A DNA stretch of 64,000 bases from Acytostelium subglobosum LB1 (Eukaryota > Evosea > Eumycetozoa > Acytosteliales > Acytosteliaceae), in NCBI RefSeq assembly GCF_000787575.1, contig NW_012236522.1, positions 372,001 to 436,000 on the forward strand. Direction: 5' to 3'. The translations under genes and the position numbers were made by a program. Below the pieces are notes generated by a model. That model saw nothing but the letters and a program-made list of their open reading frames with translations, was not told the origin of the DNA and did not search any database. How positions within the stretch are numbered: the stretch's first letter is position 1; each line of letters starts with the position of its first letter. Below are positions 10,950-24,163 of this stretch, in pieces.

Positions 10950-13393
10950 TTACTGTTGATGTTGATGTTGCTGTTGCTGTTGCTGCTGTTGCTGCTGTTG
11001 CTGTTGCTGCTGGACAGGTGGACGAGCTTGAGGTCCTTGTTGTACAATTTGTTGTCGATGGTTGACTGCACGAACTATCAGATAGAGGGCCAACAGGATG
11101 ATCACTGTATCATATTTCTCAAAGTAGCGATATACATAATAGGTGATTGACTTTGATGGTTCGGATGGGGGTATGGGCAATCCATGGTCCTCTCCAACAC
11201 TACTGATCACTTGTTCAGCTGCTGGTTGTGTTGCCGCATTGCCTGTACCAGTGCTTGTCGGTATGACATTGGTGGGCGCACCAGAGAGCATGTCCATCAG
11301 ACCTCTTGAGCTTGGATTATCAAAGAAGTACTTGTATACAAAGTGGAGGTTGAGTCCTACCAATGCCGTGTAGACTGGGATGTAGGCCTTGGGTTGATGG
11401 AATAGTGCCAGGTCATAGTAACGCTTGGCCAGGTACAGGTCTTGATTGAGTCCTTGTCCAAATTGATGCATCAGGCCCAGGTTGAAGTAGGCCTGAGAGT
11501 CGTGCATGCTACTGGCCAGCTGATAGGACGATGCGGCCATCTCCAAGGACACGGGCGAGCCACGTCCATAGTAATAGTAGTCGCCAAGTTTGAGTTGCGC
11601 GTAGCCGTTCTCTTGATTCGCCGACAGTGCAAAGTAGTGCATGGCCCATCTGTCCTGATCAGCCTGGCTCATGTCAGATGTCACGCCCAGTCCCTTGTCG
11701 TACATGTAGGCGGCGTTGTTCTGGGCCATCTCAATGCCAAGCTCAGCAATCTTCTCAAAGAGATAGAGTGCGCGTTGGTGGTCGCCGGCGTCATAGAGTT
11801 GGTTGGCATGTGTCATTTGTGTGAGCCACTGTCCGCGCTCGGCCAGGATCTTGAAGAGCTTGACTGTGGTCGCACAGGTGACGGGCGTGTCCGCAGTCAT
11901 TATCTGAGCCACGTGGAACAGCGCCACAGGGTTGGTGATGGCCTGCTGGAAGTATACCATTGCCTTGCTCTCGTCGGCTTTGACGTGAACGCCATCAATG
12001 TACATCTTGCCCAAGTACATTTTGGCGGTCTTGTCACCCTTCTCTGCGGCCTCGGTGAAGTATTTGAAGGCCTTTTGCTCATCCTTCTCGACGCCCCATC
12101 CATTAAGATAGAGCTCGGCCAGTCCAGTGAGGCCTGGATAGTGGCCCATCTGATAGGCCTTTGAGAAGAACTTGGCCGCCATGACGTAGTCTTGATTGAC
12201 GCCATAGCCCTTGCTGTACATGAATGCCACGCCTGTGTAGCCTGCTGGATGGTTAACGTTGGCAGCCTTCTGATAATAATCAAATGCCAACTTGTAGTCC
12301 TGCTCCACGGCCATGATGCCCTGGAGATAGAGAGTGGCCAGCGCCACGAGCGAGTTGCCATCGCCTGATGAGCCGAGGTATCTGTGGAACTCGATGACTG
12401 AGTCCTCGTCCTGGCGCTCCTGCACCGCCTGGTCGGTGAAGCGCCACGCGTACATGTGATAGCTGAAGCCACGCTGCTCGTAGTCCTCGACGACTTGTCT
12501 CGCCACCTCCTTGTACAATGTGTTTGCCGCTCGGCACGATGATTTCATGCCAATACCATTGTGATAGCGGTTGGCCAGAGCCATCTTGGCGGCCACATTG
12601 CCAGAGGCTGCGGCAAAGTTGTAATATAGGATAGCCAGGCTGTCGTCCAATGGCACGCCCTTTCCAGATGAGTATAAAAAGGCCAAGGCAGTCTGAGCAT
12701 CGTCATTCCCCAGGTCTGCTGCCTTCCTATACCATATTGCAGCCTGTTCCAAGTCTATTGATCCTGTCTGGCCGTACTAAGTAAGGCAATGATATGGTCG
12801 TGGGCGGGTTAGATGTATGATTGATTGATTGATTGAGTGTTGAGGGAATGACGGACACATACCTCCTCCATGTTGCCAAGTATGTACATCGCTTTGTGGT
12901 TGCCTGCGTTCGCAGCCTCAGTCAGGAGTTGTTTGCCCATTGTATGATCAATGTCTTCAATGTTGCTATCATACACAAATGTATCCTTGTCTGATGATAT
13001 TGATGAAGCCGATGATAATGACGATGATGAGGTCTGTTGATTCATCAATACATATCCACGCTTCCTTTGTCCAAGTATGAGTGTGTCATGAAGTGGAAGC
13101 TCCACGCGTCCACCATTGACAAACTCCATCTTCCATAATAGATCATCTCTCAGACGTAACTTTCGCGCTGCAGCCGCCTGAATACTTTCAGCCTCACTGT
13201 TGGTGCCATGATCATTTGACGACTGTTCACTATTGGTGTTCACCGATGTGGATGTTGTCACATCTGGTGTCGCATGTATATTTTCCACCTCGTCATCTGC
13301 ATCATGTGCCAAGTGTGATGCTGACATAGTTGTCATCAACAACCCAAGTAGCAACAGTACTACTATAATCCATTTTGTTGTTTGACTATTCAT
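10950..13393 (-). CDS. SEL1L/Hrd3-like ERAD adaptor with Sel1 repeats
   Basis: Two exons, 13393-12863 and 12776-10950; 785 residues, close to human SEL1L and yeast Hrd3. A signal peptide (WIIVVLLLLGLLMTT, residues 9-23) leads into a linker and then many Sel1-type TPR repeats, for example AAIWYRKAADLGNDDAQTAL and YGVNQDYVMAAKFFSKAY. A single membrane span near the C-terminus (YDTVIILLALYLIVRAV) is followed by a short cytosolic tail that ends in a long Gln run. In other eukaryotes this ER-membrane protein holds misfolded clients and partners the ubiquitin ligase Hrd1. The lumenal repeats plus a C-terminal anchor fit that role well. Confidence 0.88.
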
Positions 13394-14344
13394 AGTATGT
13401 ATATGTATAAGTATGTGTATTAAATGAGTGTTGATGTTGTGTGGAAGTAAGATGAATGATCATTCATTCATTTGCAATCCAAAGTGTGAGTTGGTGAGGG
13501 AGTGTGAATTGAAAGATGGGGCTGAGGACTTCACCTCACTTCCAATGATGATTGACCAAGTGACGAGGCATTCTTCGAGAGTTGTGGAATCCAAAGTTGA
13601 TCATACCTTGAACTAAATATCAATGTAAGGTTATTGAATCAATGTCTGTAGTGTAATCAAAGAGATAATAATGATAATGTAAGAGTGGAAGTTCGACTTT
13701 GTGACCCCGGTACAACCCTCCCCTGGGGGAGAGTGTTAGGTGGGTTGAATCCATTGATGGTGGGTTGAGCGGATTATTGCCACATTACAAACATAAGGGT
13801 GTTGTCTCAAGGTTGAATGGTTGTTCCTTCATTATCATCATCATCACAAATATATATATACTTATACATATATTCATATTTATATATAATCAACAGAGAT
13901 AGAGATAATATCTATCCTTTAATACTTAATTAACAACCCCTTCTTATTTTATATACATTGTGTTAGAGCCTTCAATGGGAAGAGTTAGAAAACGAGTCTA
14001 AAGACATCTTTTATATAGATAGTTTAGCCATTCTGGTATGTTTGAATGATTGAATGAATGAATGATTGATCAAACACTAACGGGTCTTGATTAATATGCA
14101 TATTCCAGCAACTCCACAATTCCCATTAATTCACAAAGAGATAGAAGTACCTACCTAGTAGTATATACCATACCATTATTGATTCAAATCGAAACAAGAT
14201 TGTAACAAATCTCCTACCATTGTACATTGTACATTGTATCATTCAAACAACAACAACAACAACAACAACAACTACAACCAAGAACCATTGTCCAAGTCAC
14301 CGGTCCATCCAGTACAACCAAGAGTTTAAGAAAGAAACAAAGAA
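13394..14344. other. Divergent intergenic region with a possible orphan exon
   Basis: About 950 bases between the start of SEL1L (minus) and the small membrane protein (plus). An acceptor-like TTAG at about 13967 is followed by a stretch readable as LQWEELENESKDIFYIDSLA and then by a GTATGT donor at 14036 and a CCAG acceptor at 14108. This looks like an exon, but I could not build a complete gene around it. A hairpin-prone patch lies at 13713-13747 and a CAA run at 14249-14272. Confidence 0.4.
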
Positions 14345-14695
14345 ATGGTCCTTTCAAGATTTCCAAGATTGTCCAAGAACCTCCCGCTCTTGTCATTCGT
14401 TGTGGCCTCTAGCGCCTTGAGTTTCCAGATCCTCGTGCTATACCCATGGCACATGGAGATTGATCGCAGCCACCATCAACTCGCCAACAAGATTGAGGAG
14501 CTCACAAACGATCCGAAGAGGGCACTCAGCAGACCAAACTATGACCAGGTCCTCATAGGAGGAAACACGGCGGCGTCCACCCTACCCGCCGCATCATCCC
14601 CAACCAACAACACTTTGCAGAATCTAGCGGCTAAGCTAGGTGGTGGCACCAATACCTCCAACCTTTCCCAGACTCTTGTAGTCAAGGAAACATGA
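14345..14695 (+). CDS. Small single-span membrane protein, unknown
   Basis: Single exon, 116 residues. The ATG sits in an A-rich context (AAAGAAATGG), typical of dictyostelid starts. The N-terminus is basic, then one hydrophobic helix (LPLLSFVVASSALSFQILVL), then a charged segment (HMEIDRSHHQLANKIEELTN) and a Thr/Asn/Ser-rich tail. The basic-plus-hydrophobic start could be a mitochondrial inner-membrane or ER anchor. A Gln-rich frame (14227-14412) overlaps the start in another phase; I prefer this frame because it is longer and better composed. No family recognised. Confidence 0.5.
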   Translation: MVLSRFPRLSKNLPLLSFVVASSALSFQILVLYPWHMEIDRSHHQLANKIEELTNDPKRALSRPNYDQVLIGGNTAASTLPAASSPTNNTLQNLAAKLGGGTNTSNLSQTLVVKET

Positions 14696-15051
14696 GAGAG
14701 AGAGTTAGTTAGTGCTTTTGTACCCTCCTAACAACACTTTCTTTGGAGAGAATATGTGTGATGTAGTTATTGATTGATTGATCAATCCACATCCACATCA
14801 TGAAGGTCGCAACCACCACCATATCATTACAATACAAATACAAATACAATACAATACAATACAATACAATATTAACAGTTTATTCAACAAGGGATTTATA
14901 CCCGTTGGAGTCGTCTTTGAAATCAAGTCTGGCGCGCCAATCTTTGAAAATCGTGTCATTATTAAATCGTGTGAACAGATGAACTTGACACAAATTATTT
15001 GTTTGAAGTTATAACTTCATTTCATATACATATACATATATACATTCATAC

Positions 15052-18000
15052 ATGGAGAACAACAACAACAACAATAATAATAATAATAACAAAGTCAATA
15101 GTAGTAGTAATGCGACAGCTGTTGCGGTCAACACAACATCACAGACATCGAATATTGCAGATGTTATAGTTAAATCAATTGAAGAGGTGGCACTTAATGG
15201 TGCCTTGGGTATGACTCCAAAGGAGCTGTGGATCATACTTCAGACAGATGCAAAGGCATTCACATTGAACCAATATACCAAACAATACATTCACACTGCA
15301 CTCTTGAACGACCCTCAGATATCAATCGCATCCTTGAGTGATGACGTCCCAACTCCAACTATTGCCGCAGCCCCTCAACAACAGACACAGACAGAGCCAC
15401 AAGCACAGACACAATCACGTCAACTACAGATACAGACACAGACACAGACACAGACACAACAGGGGTCTACATTGCCATCACCTGACACCACCCCGATAAC
15501 AATAGAACAGGACAATGCTGTACTAGCTACAGCAACGAGTGTACAGTCACTCGCACCATTCGGAGGTCTGACATCGAGTGTGTGGATGAGACAGAATCAA
15601 GAGACACAGTCATCCGAGCCAAAGCACCTGAACAAAGCAGACTATCCACAGCTCAGTCTGTGTGAGGATACGATACGATACGTTGCCAATGATGACCTAC
15701 GCATGATGTCATTCGGTGTCAAGGGTACAGGCATCCAGCTGAACATCCTACACATCAAGATCATCTCCTTCATTGCGATCAAGCGACACTATGGCTGCAT
15801 TCAACGCGACATCACCGAGCAATTGCGCATGGATGCCAGGAACATCTTCCATCCCATCAAGTTTCTCATAACACGAGGATTGGTGTAAGTAGTACTTGCC
15901 GATGTAGCGATCAACTTGATCGAGTCGAGTCACTAACCAATCATACATACATGTGTGAACAGCAAGAAGATATCAGTATACCAGCGTAGGAACGCCTCCT
16001 CTAACTCGGGACAGAGTGCAATCAACTCCAATGTGCTCTATCTAACAAGGTTCTTTGAGAAGCGATTGATACCGCCAACTTGGAAGTTGATCAAGTCATT
16101 GCCAGAGACGATATGTGGCATTCTCGCCAAGCAGCCAAACAGGGAGATGCCCTACAATGATCTCCAGAAGACTTTGTTGGAGGGTGGCGAGGACGACATA
16201 TCGGCCACCACATTGAAGAAGTTCCGCAAAGAGCTTGAGGATCAGGGCTACATTGAGTCATTCGCGTCGACCACAAAGGCCCGTGGTATCACACTGCGCT
16301 TGAAGAGGCCGTACAAGAGCGAAGAGGAGAAGCCCGACGAGGAGGATGAGGACGACGAGGACAATGATCAACTGCCAATCAGCGCGCCACAATCACGACT
16401 GGTGATGGAGCGTCCTCTTCTGGACCAGATCCACATGTACATCAAGAAGGCTGGCGAATCTGGTGTCACTATGATGGACATCCGCACATGGGTCGGCTTC
16501 ATCTCGTCCAAGCATGTCTTCACAGGCGTCCGAGCACTCATACTCTACTACAATCTCAAGGTGATACCAACTGTGCAGGGCAAGCAGATGACCTATAGAT
16601 TGGTCGCTGGCAATGGTGCGCCGGTAAATACGGCTGTCCCGGCCATCACTGGGTTCCAGGCGCCAACGTCGAGGAAGGCAAAGCCACCTCCTCCCCCAAA
16701 GGAGAAGAAGAAACAGGGACGACCAAGGAAGGACGCACAAGATGACAAAGCAAAGACTGACAGCAAGGACAAGGATGAGGCAGAGACAGAGCCAAAGAAA
16801 CAGGATCAGCTGACACTACAACAAGACGAATCTTCAGGATCCATGGTCATTGTCCAAGACAAGCCCGTTGAGCAGTCACAGTCACAGCCAGAGTCACAGG
16901 CACTGCCACAGCCGCAACAAGAGTTGGTAGTGCAACCAGAACCAGTTGTGCCAACAGTATGTATACCACGTCACGTCCTTTGTTCATGATGGGTCGACTA
17001 ACATCATCCAGACACCTACGAAAGCTGTGGTACATGGCCGCAAGACTCTCCCAAGGACAACGCTGTACATGGCAAGAGAGAAGTTCGTCACTGAGCGTAT
17101 ACAAGAGCAAAAGGGTGTCTTATTCTTGGTGCTCCAGGATCAGTTGAGTATGTTGTCCGTCAAGTCAACAAGCATTCAATCAACATGCTCTTAAACACTA
17201 ACAATCATTCAATGGCACTATAGGCAAGTTCGATGACAAGACTGATCAGAAGACACTGAAACATCTATTGAACGAGATGGAGAAGGAGGGAAAGATCAAG
17301 CTGATCTCACTCTAGTATGTTATCAATCACTCAATCAATTGGACCAATACTAACAAACAATCAATCAAACGAATGTACAGCATGCCAACGATTGACAATG
17401 CAAAGAACGTTCTGTTTATCATGGATAGCAAGTATAGTGTCCAGGACCAGGTGATCAAGGACGTCATCACAGAGGCCAGGAGCATTAGGAACAAGCTAGG
17501 AGTGAGCGAGCCAACCGTGCAAAAGGACGAGGAATCACAGAAGAATGTAAAGTCCGCCGATTTGAATCAGACTGCTCAAATCGCTCAGGGCTATGGCATG
17601 ATTGCCGGACTGTTCCTTCGCATCAAGTACTTCCACTTCTTGCTTTGGACCTATTGCATGGAGCTCACCAAGAAGAACCAGGCGACTCAAGCTGCGACCC
17701 AATCATCATCTGAGCCAGCACTATTACCCGACACTGTTGTCGAGTTCCCAGCGGAGATCACCATCTATCAGAATGCATTCTTGAACAAGTAATGTCCATC
17801 AATCCACTGACTTGAGAATGGTAGCAAGCTTACTCACTCACTCAATCAATCAATCACCTCTTTAGCTGCCCCGTGGACGACTATCTCAAGTGCTTCCCTC
17901 AATACTATGTGGTGGAACACTTGGACGATCATATTGCAAGCAGGACGATCTTGAGTGCCTTGCCACGCGAGATTCGAATGGAGTTGTTCAAGCGTGGATA

Positions 18001-20628
18001 CCTCACAAGAGTGTCGCAACTCACCAAGATAATGAAGATGCTAGGTCTTGTCGTGCCAACAGTGGAGGGACACTATGTCCGTTTGACCATCAAGCGAGAT
18101 GTTCAATTGGATGAGAAGACATACTGCTTCAGCACACTGGAGACCATCACAGAGTACTGGACCGACCTGCAGTACATTGGTCTCACCAACGAAGTGCATT
18201 CACTTGGCAAGAACATGCCCATGATCCAGAACACTGCTCTCTGGGGCTTCGTCACTGGCATCTCCAGAGTCAAGCGCTCGACCATCTACACCAAGTTCAG
18301 AAGGGAACCACCAATGACCAAGTAAGTCCTTTTTGGCATCACGATGCCATCGATCACTCAATCATCTGACCACACACTCACCATCTCCCATCCATCTATC
18401 ACTCATAACACAGGGCCGAACTTATAGAAGTTGCCGTGACAGAGAAGGTCAGACTGAGCAAGGTGGAGTCACTCTACAAGAACTACTTGAAGAAGATCAA
18501 TGACAAGAGCAATCGTATCATGTTGGACTATGACACAAAGATGGCCAAGAGGAGGAAGCAGAAGACCTTGGCCAGTCGCCCTGGCCGTAGAGCTGGCACT
18601 GTTGAGCCGAGACCCAATCGATGGACACACGAGGAGGACATCCGTCTGCTGAATGTTGCGCTCGCCATCTTTGCGCCCTTCCTCCAGAGTCTTACCAAGC
18701 GACCCACCCAACCACTGGTCTCGATCTATGGTGTGCCCGCCATCATCCATCCCGACTGGCAAAAGGTTGCCAAGACCATCGATCGCTCCGTCCCCCATTG
18801 TCACCGACGTATCAAGACACTCGTGACCAAGTACTCATCCTTCCGCATCCAGTTCCAATCGCTCCTCAAGTTCAGGAAGGTCCAAGCACAGTTGTATGTT
18901 GTCGGCTACGCATGCGACGTTCATTCAAACATTCGATCATTCAATCACTCACTAACTCCCCTCCTCCAACAACAACAACATAGTGACCTTCCAGAGTCAA
19001 TGGAGGTATTCGACTCAATACTCGAGTTCAATGAGTACAAGTGCTTCGATGATGTCATCCAATACTGCCACTTTGACAATGTGGAGCAGTCATTGATCAA
19101 GGAGAAGTTGTTGTATCAGGTGATGCTGTCGGACGATGAGTTCAGCAGCAAGTTTGGCCAGGAGCTGGTGCCATCTACAAACAAGGAGTTGGTCGTTGAC
19201 GTCATGGCACAGATGACCCGAGACAGGATCATCCACCCAGTCCTCAAGCAAAAGTCAAAGCGATTCGTACTTGGCAAGAGGGAGCCAATCTACAAGCTGG
19301 CGTGCGTGGATGGCGCCTTCTTCTTTGGCGAGAACGAGGAGTTCCTGTCCGTGGTCAAGAACAATGTCCACTTCGACAGACTGGACGACGCCGATCTGTT
19401 CCACTTTGAGCCACACAACTCTGGTGGCTCAGTCAGCCAGTGCCTCCAGCTGATGCACCGAGGCAAGTTCACGCCAGCCATCGATATCAGACAGGAGAGG
19501 GATCTCTTCAGGGCGAAGGGCACGCGCAGTGTCGTTGGCGAGCCCAGGATAGACAACTTCCTGTGCAAGTTCATCAGCCTCTCATACGTGTTGAGCGAGT
19601 TCATCGATAGGAGCTACCTGAAGCGAGTGTTCATCGACGAAGGCATCGGAATGGATGAAGAGGAGACTGAACTACTGAATGAGTTCGAGTCACAGCGCAA
19701 GTATGTCAAGTTGTTGACAGAGTTTGAGGATCCATCATCCCAACAGCAGCAGATGCAAGATGACGAGGATATGGACAAGGACACCAACAACAGAACACCA
19801 GTGTTGGACCTGATCAGAACATACCAAGTGAGATTGGAACTCGACGAGCTCAAGACGATGTTCTACCAACGCACTGTCAATGCCAACGTGGACGACTTTG
19901 ATGATATATACGACAACTTGGCAATGATGGAGCGAGTCTACAAGATGATCGTCAATTCCAAAGAGGCAGGAATGACCAAGAAGAGCATCGTCAACGAAAT
20001 TGCATACAATGGCTACAATAGCGACGAGAGCCTCGAGTACTTTGAACACGATGAGGACCTACTGGAGCAGGTGATCGATCAACTGCCACGCTTCACAAGC
20101 GAGCTGCTTGCAATGAAGTTGATACAAGTAGTCTACGGCTACTCTGAGAAGATCTATGTGGCCACACAGTTTGTCGAGCAATCAATGCTCCCTCTCGACC
20201 CAGCCCGCCCACTCCAGGAGAAGACGCTCATTCGTCCGTGGGTGGCACAGGATGGCAGTGTCGTGCACGACATCTTCAATCAGCTCGTATACGAGATCAT
20301 CATCAGGATCATGGAGAATCCAGGCATCACCTTGGAGCGCCTGGCCTACAAGACCAGATTCTCCACGCCGTCGTTCATCAGCGAGGTGGTCCAAATACTT
20401 GCCCGTCTGGACTTTGTCTCGATCAAATGCTACGCATACAAGCCTGCCACATTGTTCACCGAGTCCTCATATCAACTACTTCCATACTCGTCTGTTGATG
20501 CATCATTACGTCTGCCGCCAGATCAGTATGACTCTAAACAGACACTCAACCAGATCTACAACCCAACCGAGAACATCATCAATCTGCCATCAGACTTTAG
20601 CGACTTTATTCACATGATTGAACTTTAG
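15052..20628 (+). CDS. TFIIIC largest subunit, B-block binding (GTF3C1-like)
   Basis: Eight exons: 15052-15884, 15963-16956, 17012-17147, 17224-17314, 17381-17788, 17866-18321, 18414-18893 and 18984-20628; 1680 residues, every join in frame. After an Asn/Gln-rich start, residues about 220-290 carry the TFIIIC B-block winged-helix motif (LHIKIISFIAIKRHYGCIQR, DARNIFHPIKFLITRGLV). Further winged helices follow (TLKKFRKELEDQGYIES; KTLKHLLNEMEKEGKIKLIS), then an AT-hook-like GRPRK and a SANT-like WTHEEDIRLLNVALA near residue 1000. TFIIIC recognises the B box of tRNA genes and recruits TFIIIB for RNA polymerase III. The seventh intron (18894-18983, 90 nt) is stop-free. Confidence 0.85.
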
Positions 20629-21121
20629 GTAGATAAAGGACACCACTCTTCCACTCATCAATCAATCCAATCCAATAATCCACGTCATTGCCCATTACCA
20701 CCTGAGGTCCAACATTTGAAAATGATCTCATTGATATATATGATCTTTGCAGCCTTGTTCCCACACACTCCCAACACTACGCGACGACGCATTCGTTTAG
20801 GAACTATTCAGTTCATTCAATCACACAAGGCCTCGGTTGATTGTTCATTCGTTTTAGATATTTTGATCAAACTTAGGCCTAATTCTCGGGTCATTGAACT
20901 ACCCGGTCATGAATGCCCAGTGCCCCATGACTCGAATGGGCGAATGAATGAAGAGATTTGGTTTAAGAAGAAGAAGGAGTAGTCCAGTGTTCAATTTAAA
21001 GTTCTCTCATCCATCTGTCACATCAACATAGTGACTCATCTTAATGATTGACCAGCTACAAACTTTACCAACTACCTCACCATCACATATAAATATAAAT
21101 AACAAATACATTATATAAAGG
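20629..21121. other. Intergenic, no gene seen
   Basis: About 490 bases between two plus-strand genes. One open frame (20716-20982) has poor composition and no conserved-looking segment. AT-rich DNA just before 21122 is the likely promoter of the TLC gene. Confidence 0.55.
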
Positions 21122-21380
21122 ATGATACGTCCAACGACACTTACATCATTACCATCACTATCTGTAACAGATATTGGAGTGATGTTCCTTAGAAGTTGGA
21201 GTATTGAGATAGTTGTATGTTTATTCTTTTCCACAGTTCTCTGGCTATCAGATACTCTCACACCATTATTCTACAAGAAGTTCTCCAAACTACCAAGATG
21301 TGATCAGATTGAGTGGAACTCCAGGTATGCCTCCCATCACTTGTCAATCATACAGTTCACTCACTCACTCACACATCACC

Positions 21381-21421
<41 letters not shown>

Positions 21422-22194
21422 TATATAACAAATAATAATTTAGGACTGCATCCAATGTGAATGCAATATTCTGTACATTTGGAGCAGTTACATGTCTGTT
21501 CTATGAAGATTTGGCTTGGACACAGAACCCATTCTATGATGTAACAACTTCAAGTACCTTCTTCCTTAGAGTATTCGTTGGATACTGTATCTATGACACT
21601 GTTGTCATGTTGGCCAATACTAGTAACCTATGTGATGCAGCCACCTTAGTACATCATGGAATGGGTATTCTACTATATTACCTTGGTGTGGTAACTATCC
21701 TTCCTTCAATCGATCGATCAATCAATGATTGTTATGGCTAACTCGAATCCTCAATCCTGAAGTCCAAACAATATTGCCACTTTGTACTTATCTCATTCTT
21801 GTTGACAGAGATAACTACACCATTCGTCAATATTAGATGGTTTCTTTATAGAGCAAACAAGAGTACAGGAGTTATATATCGTATTAATGGTGTTGTAATG
21901 GCACTTGGATTCTTGGCTGCAAGAGTGATCTATGCTCCTTCAACAATTGGATATGCTTTGGTTACCAAACATTCAATGTCACTGTCATTACCTGGATATA
22001 TATGGTGGGGATGTCATCTTGGATACATTCTAATCAACTCTTTGAACATATATTGGACCTTCCTTATATTTAGAGGACTAGTTAAATTCTTCATTACACC
22101 AGCTGGTCCCATTGTAAAGACTTCAGGATCGCCAATACTACAAGCATCATCATCTTCATTGCACATCAATGCACCCAAAGAGAAACAATCATAA
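21122..22194 (+). CDS. TLC (TRAM-LAG1-CLN8) domain membrane protein, TMEM56-like
   Basis: Three exons, 21122-21324, 21444-21690 and 21763-22194; 293 residues. The third exon is placed at TCCAAACAA because it brings the diagnostic LLTEITTPFVNIRW into frame; this matches the E(L/I)STPF-N-RW signature of TLC proteins. Several hydrophobic helices and the His pair ATLVHHGMG are also typical. TLC proteins include ceramide synthases and lipid-sensing or lipid-transport proteins; this one lacks the homeobox-like segment of ceramide synthases and looks like the TMEM56/TLCD group. Location is probably the ER. The first intron holds a long CAAT run. Confidence 0.8.
21382..21421. repeat. (CAAT)n tetranucleotide run in intron
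   Basis: About nine uninterrupted CAAT units inside intron 1 of the TLC gene, just before the acceptor. It is the longest example of a motif found in many introns of the window. Confidence 0.95.
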
Positions 22195-22371
22195 ACGAAT
22201 GATATAATTAATTAATTTAATTTAATCCCAATTTGGTAAAGCCATCAATCAATCAAAGGTGGGTGTGGGTGATGCAAAGATTGATTGAATGAGTGAAGGA
22301 TCATAAAGTGTTTCGTCATAGTCATACATACATTACAACATTGTAATACAATTATATACTTATAACATAGA

Positions 22372-23072
22372 ATGATCAATGATAGCGAACTTGATGTTGT
22401 TGAAGTGGAAGAAGAAAGAACAAAGGATAAGAGTGTCAATATAGTCTCTCAATCACTTCTTGATAAGAAGAGGAAGAGAGATGATGAAGATGACGATGAC
22501 AATGACAATGGCAATAACGACGATAATGAGGAAAAGGAAGTGGACGTGAATGAGTACGATAAAGATAATAATCAAAGGGATATAGACATCTCACTGTCAA
22601 GTAGTGGCGGATTAAGTTCAAAGCTGGTTCATGTATGTCTAGTACTCGATCGATCTTTGAATGAATCCATCCTGACATTGAGATATAGTTGACCTTACAA
22701 AGACCAGTGTTTAATAAGGAAAGAAGAAGACCACAACAGAAACGATCGGAACATCATGCGGTCAAAGAGGTCATAACTTATTCCGAAACAGAGACAGATG
22801 AAACACAAGCAACAACAACAACAACTACCACTACTTCAGCTTGTAACAGTGATGAGCCAATGAATGAGGTTACAAAGCCGACACCACCAGTTACACCATC
22901 GAAAGACCGACCATTTGGAGGTGTACAATTAATGCCTGGAGGCATTAATCTCTCGGCAGTAAAGCTAAAGAAAACGCCACTAAAGAGGGATCAGGATGAG
23001 GGTGGAATCCCCGAGCCAGATGGTCTCGACACTCGGGACACGGCAGCATCACGAAAGAAGCAGAGGACTTAG
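22372..23072 (+). CDS. Charged low-complexity protein, probably nuclear
   Basis: Two exons, 22372-22632 and 22689-23072; 214 residues. It starts with an acidic region, contains KKRKRDD, a classical nuclear localisation signal, then a long Asp/Asn/Glu tract and a Thr run. The only conserved-looking segment is near the end: FGGVQLMPGGINLSAVKLKK. This faintly recalls a WH2 actin-binding helix and LKKT motif, but could equally be a short linear motif of another kind. The C-terminus is basic. No family recognised. Confidence 0.65.
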
Positions 23073-24163
23073 ATAGTTACATGACCATCGTAACACCCAA
23101 TACAAACATGGCAATAATATTATTTATTGAATTATAATATTTAGATAGAACTCGTACATAATAGGAGAGAGCAACCCGATTATTGTGATTAAAAAGGTAC
23201 CAAGTGCACGCTAGAGGCAAACCCAAGAATAGACCGACAATAGAAGTTTCAATCAACCTTGGGCATAGGCAACATAGAGTGTGAACAAGGATGGATCAGC
23301 GTGAGTGGGTGTGTATCTAAGGTATGTATACATGTACTATCCACATCCAACCAGTCACGTTCTAATAGAGACCCACCATTTACAAATGCGTGTAATAGGC
23401 ATTGCTGTCGATTGCCTGAAACGGCCAACTTTCCTTTCAAGGCCTCCACACTACATTCCCGAAATAGAAATATTAATTTATTTGCCACACTTGGATTCCC
23501 TTTGATTTGGCCCCAACATCATGATCGTTGAAATTTGACAAGCATGGACCGATGGCCCCACCAATCCTAGGTGCTGAAAACGACCCGCTGGATAATGTGA
23601 CGTCCAATCCATCCATCGACCTCACTGTGAAGAAGAGAGATTCCTTTACTTTCACATCACTCTCTCACTTGCGTCCTAACCAAGCACACACAAACCAAAC
23701 AAACAAACACAATCCCTTCCTTCCATCACAATCATCCTCCTCCTATCACAATCAATGTCCCTAATGTGCAAGCAAGAGTCTTTGAACATCGCTCACCTCC
23801 AACACACGACAACAGACCATTTAGTATCGACGTAAAGGGTTTGATCCAAATATCATCCTTTGTTGTGAATATTAATTTAATTCTTTTTTTTTGGTAAGCT
23901 ATCCAAGTTGATTCAATATAAGGAGAGGATACAATTGATACAATCTCTACTTCCAAAAATACCTATCATCACAAGATGTATATTAACATAAATATGATCT
24001 TCAGACGACAAATCAAACAATATCCTCAACTTAACAACAGATAATTTATCAAACAATCAATCAAACTATTATTAATATTATTTAAATAATTGGAATGCTT
24101 CCAATTACAAAAAATAATTAATCAATCAATCAATCAAAGAACAAGAAGGAAAATAATTATCCA
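23073..24163. other. Intergenic, no gene seen
   Basis: About 1.1 kb. Open frames on both strands are short and without coding bias. The last 250 bases are strongly AT-rich with CAAT repeats and probably form the promoter and leader of the next gene. Confidence 0.55.

Noticed and set aside
20716-20982. 88-residue open frame after TFIIIC
   Set aside because: Poor composition and no homology-like motif; lies in a spacer.
21382-21421. Regularly repeated CAAT units as a possible CRISPR-like array
   Set aside because: Repeat unit is 4 nt with no spacers, inside a eukaryotic intron; a simple microsatellite.
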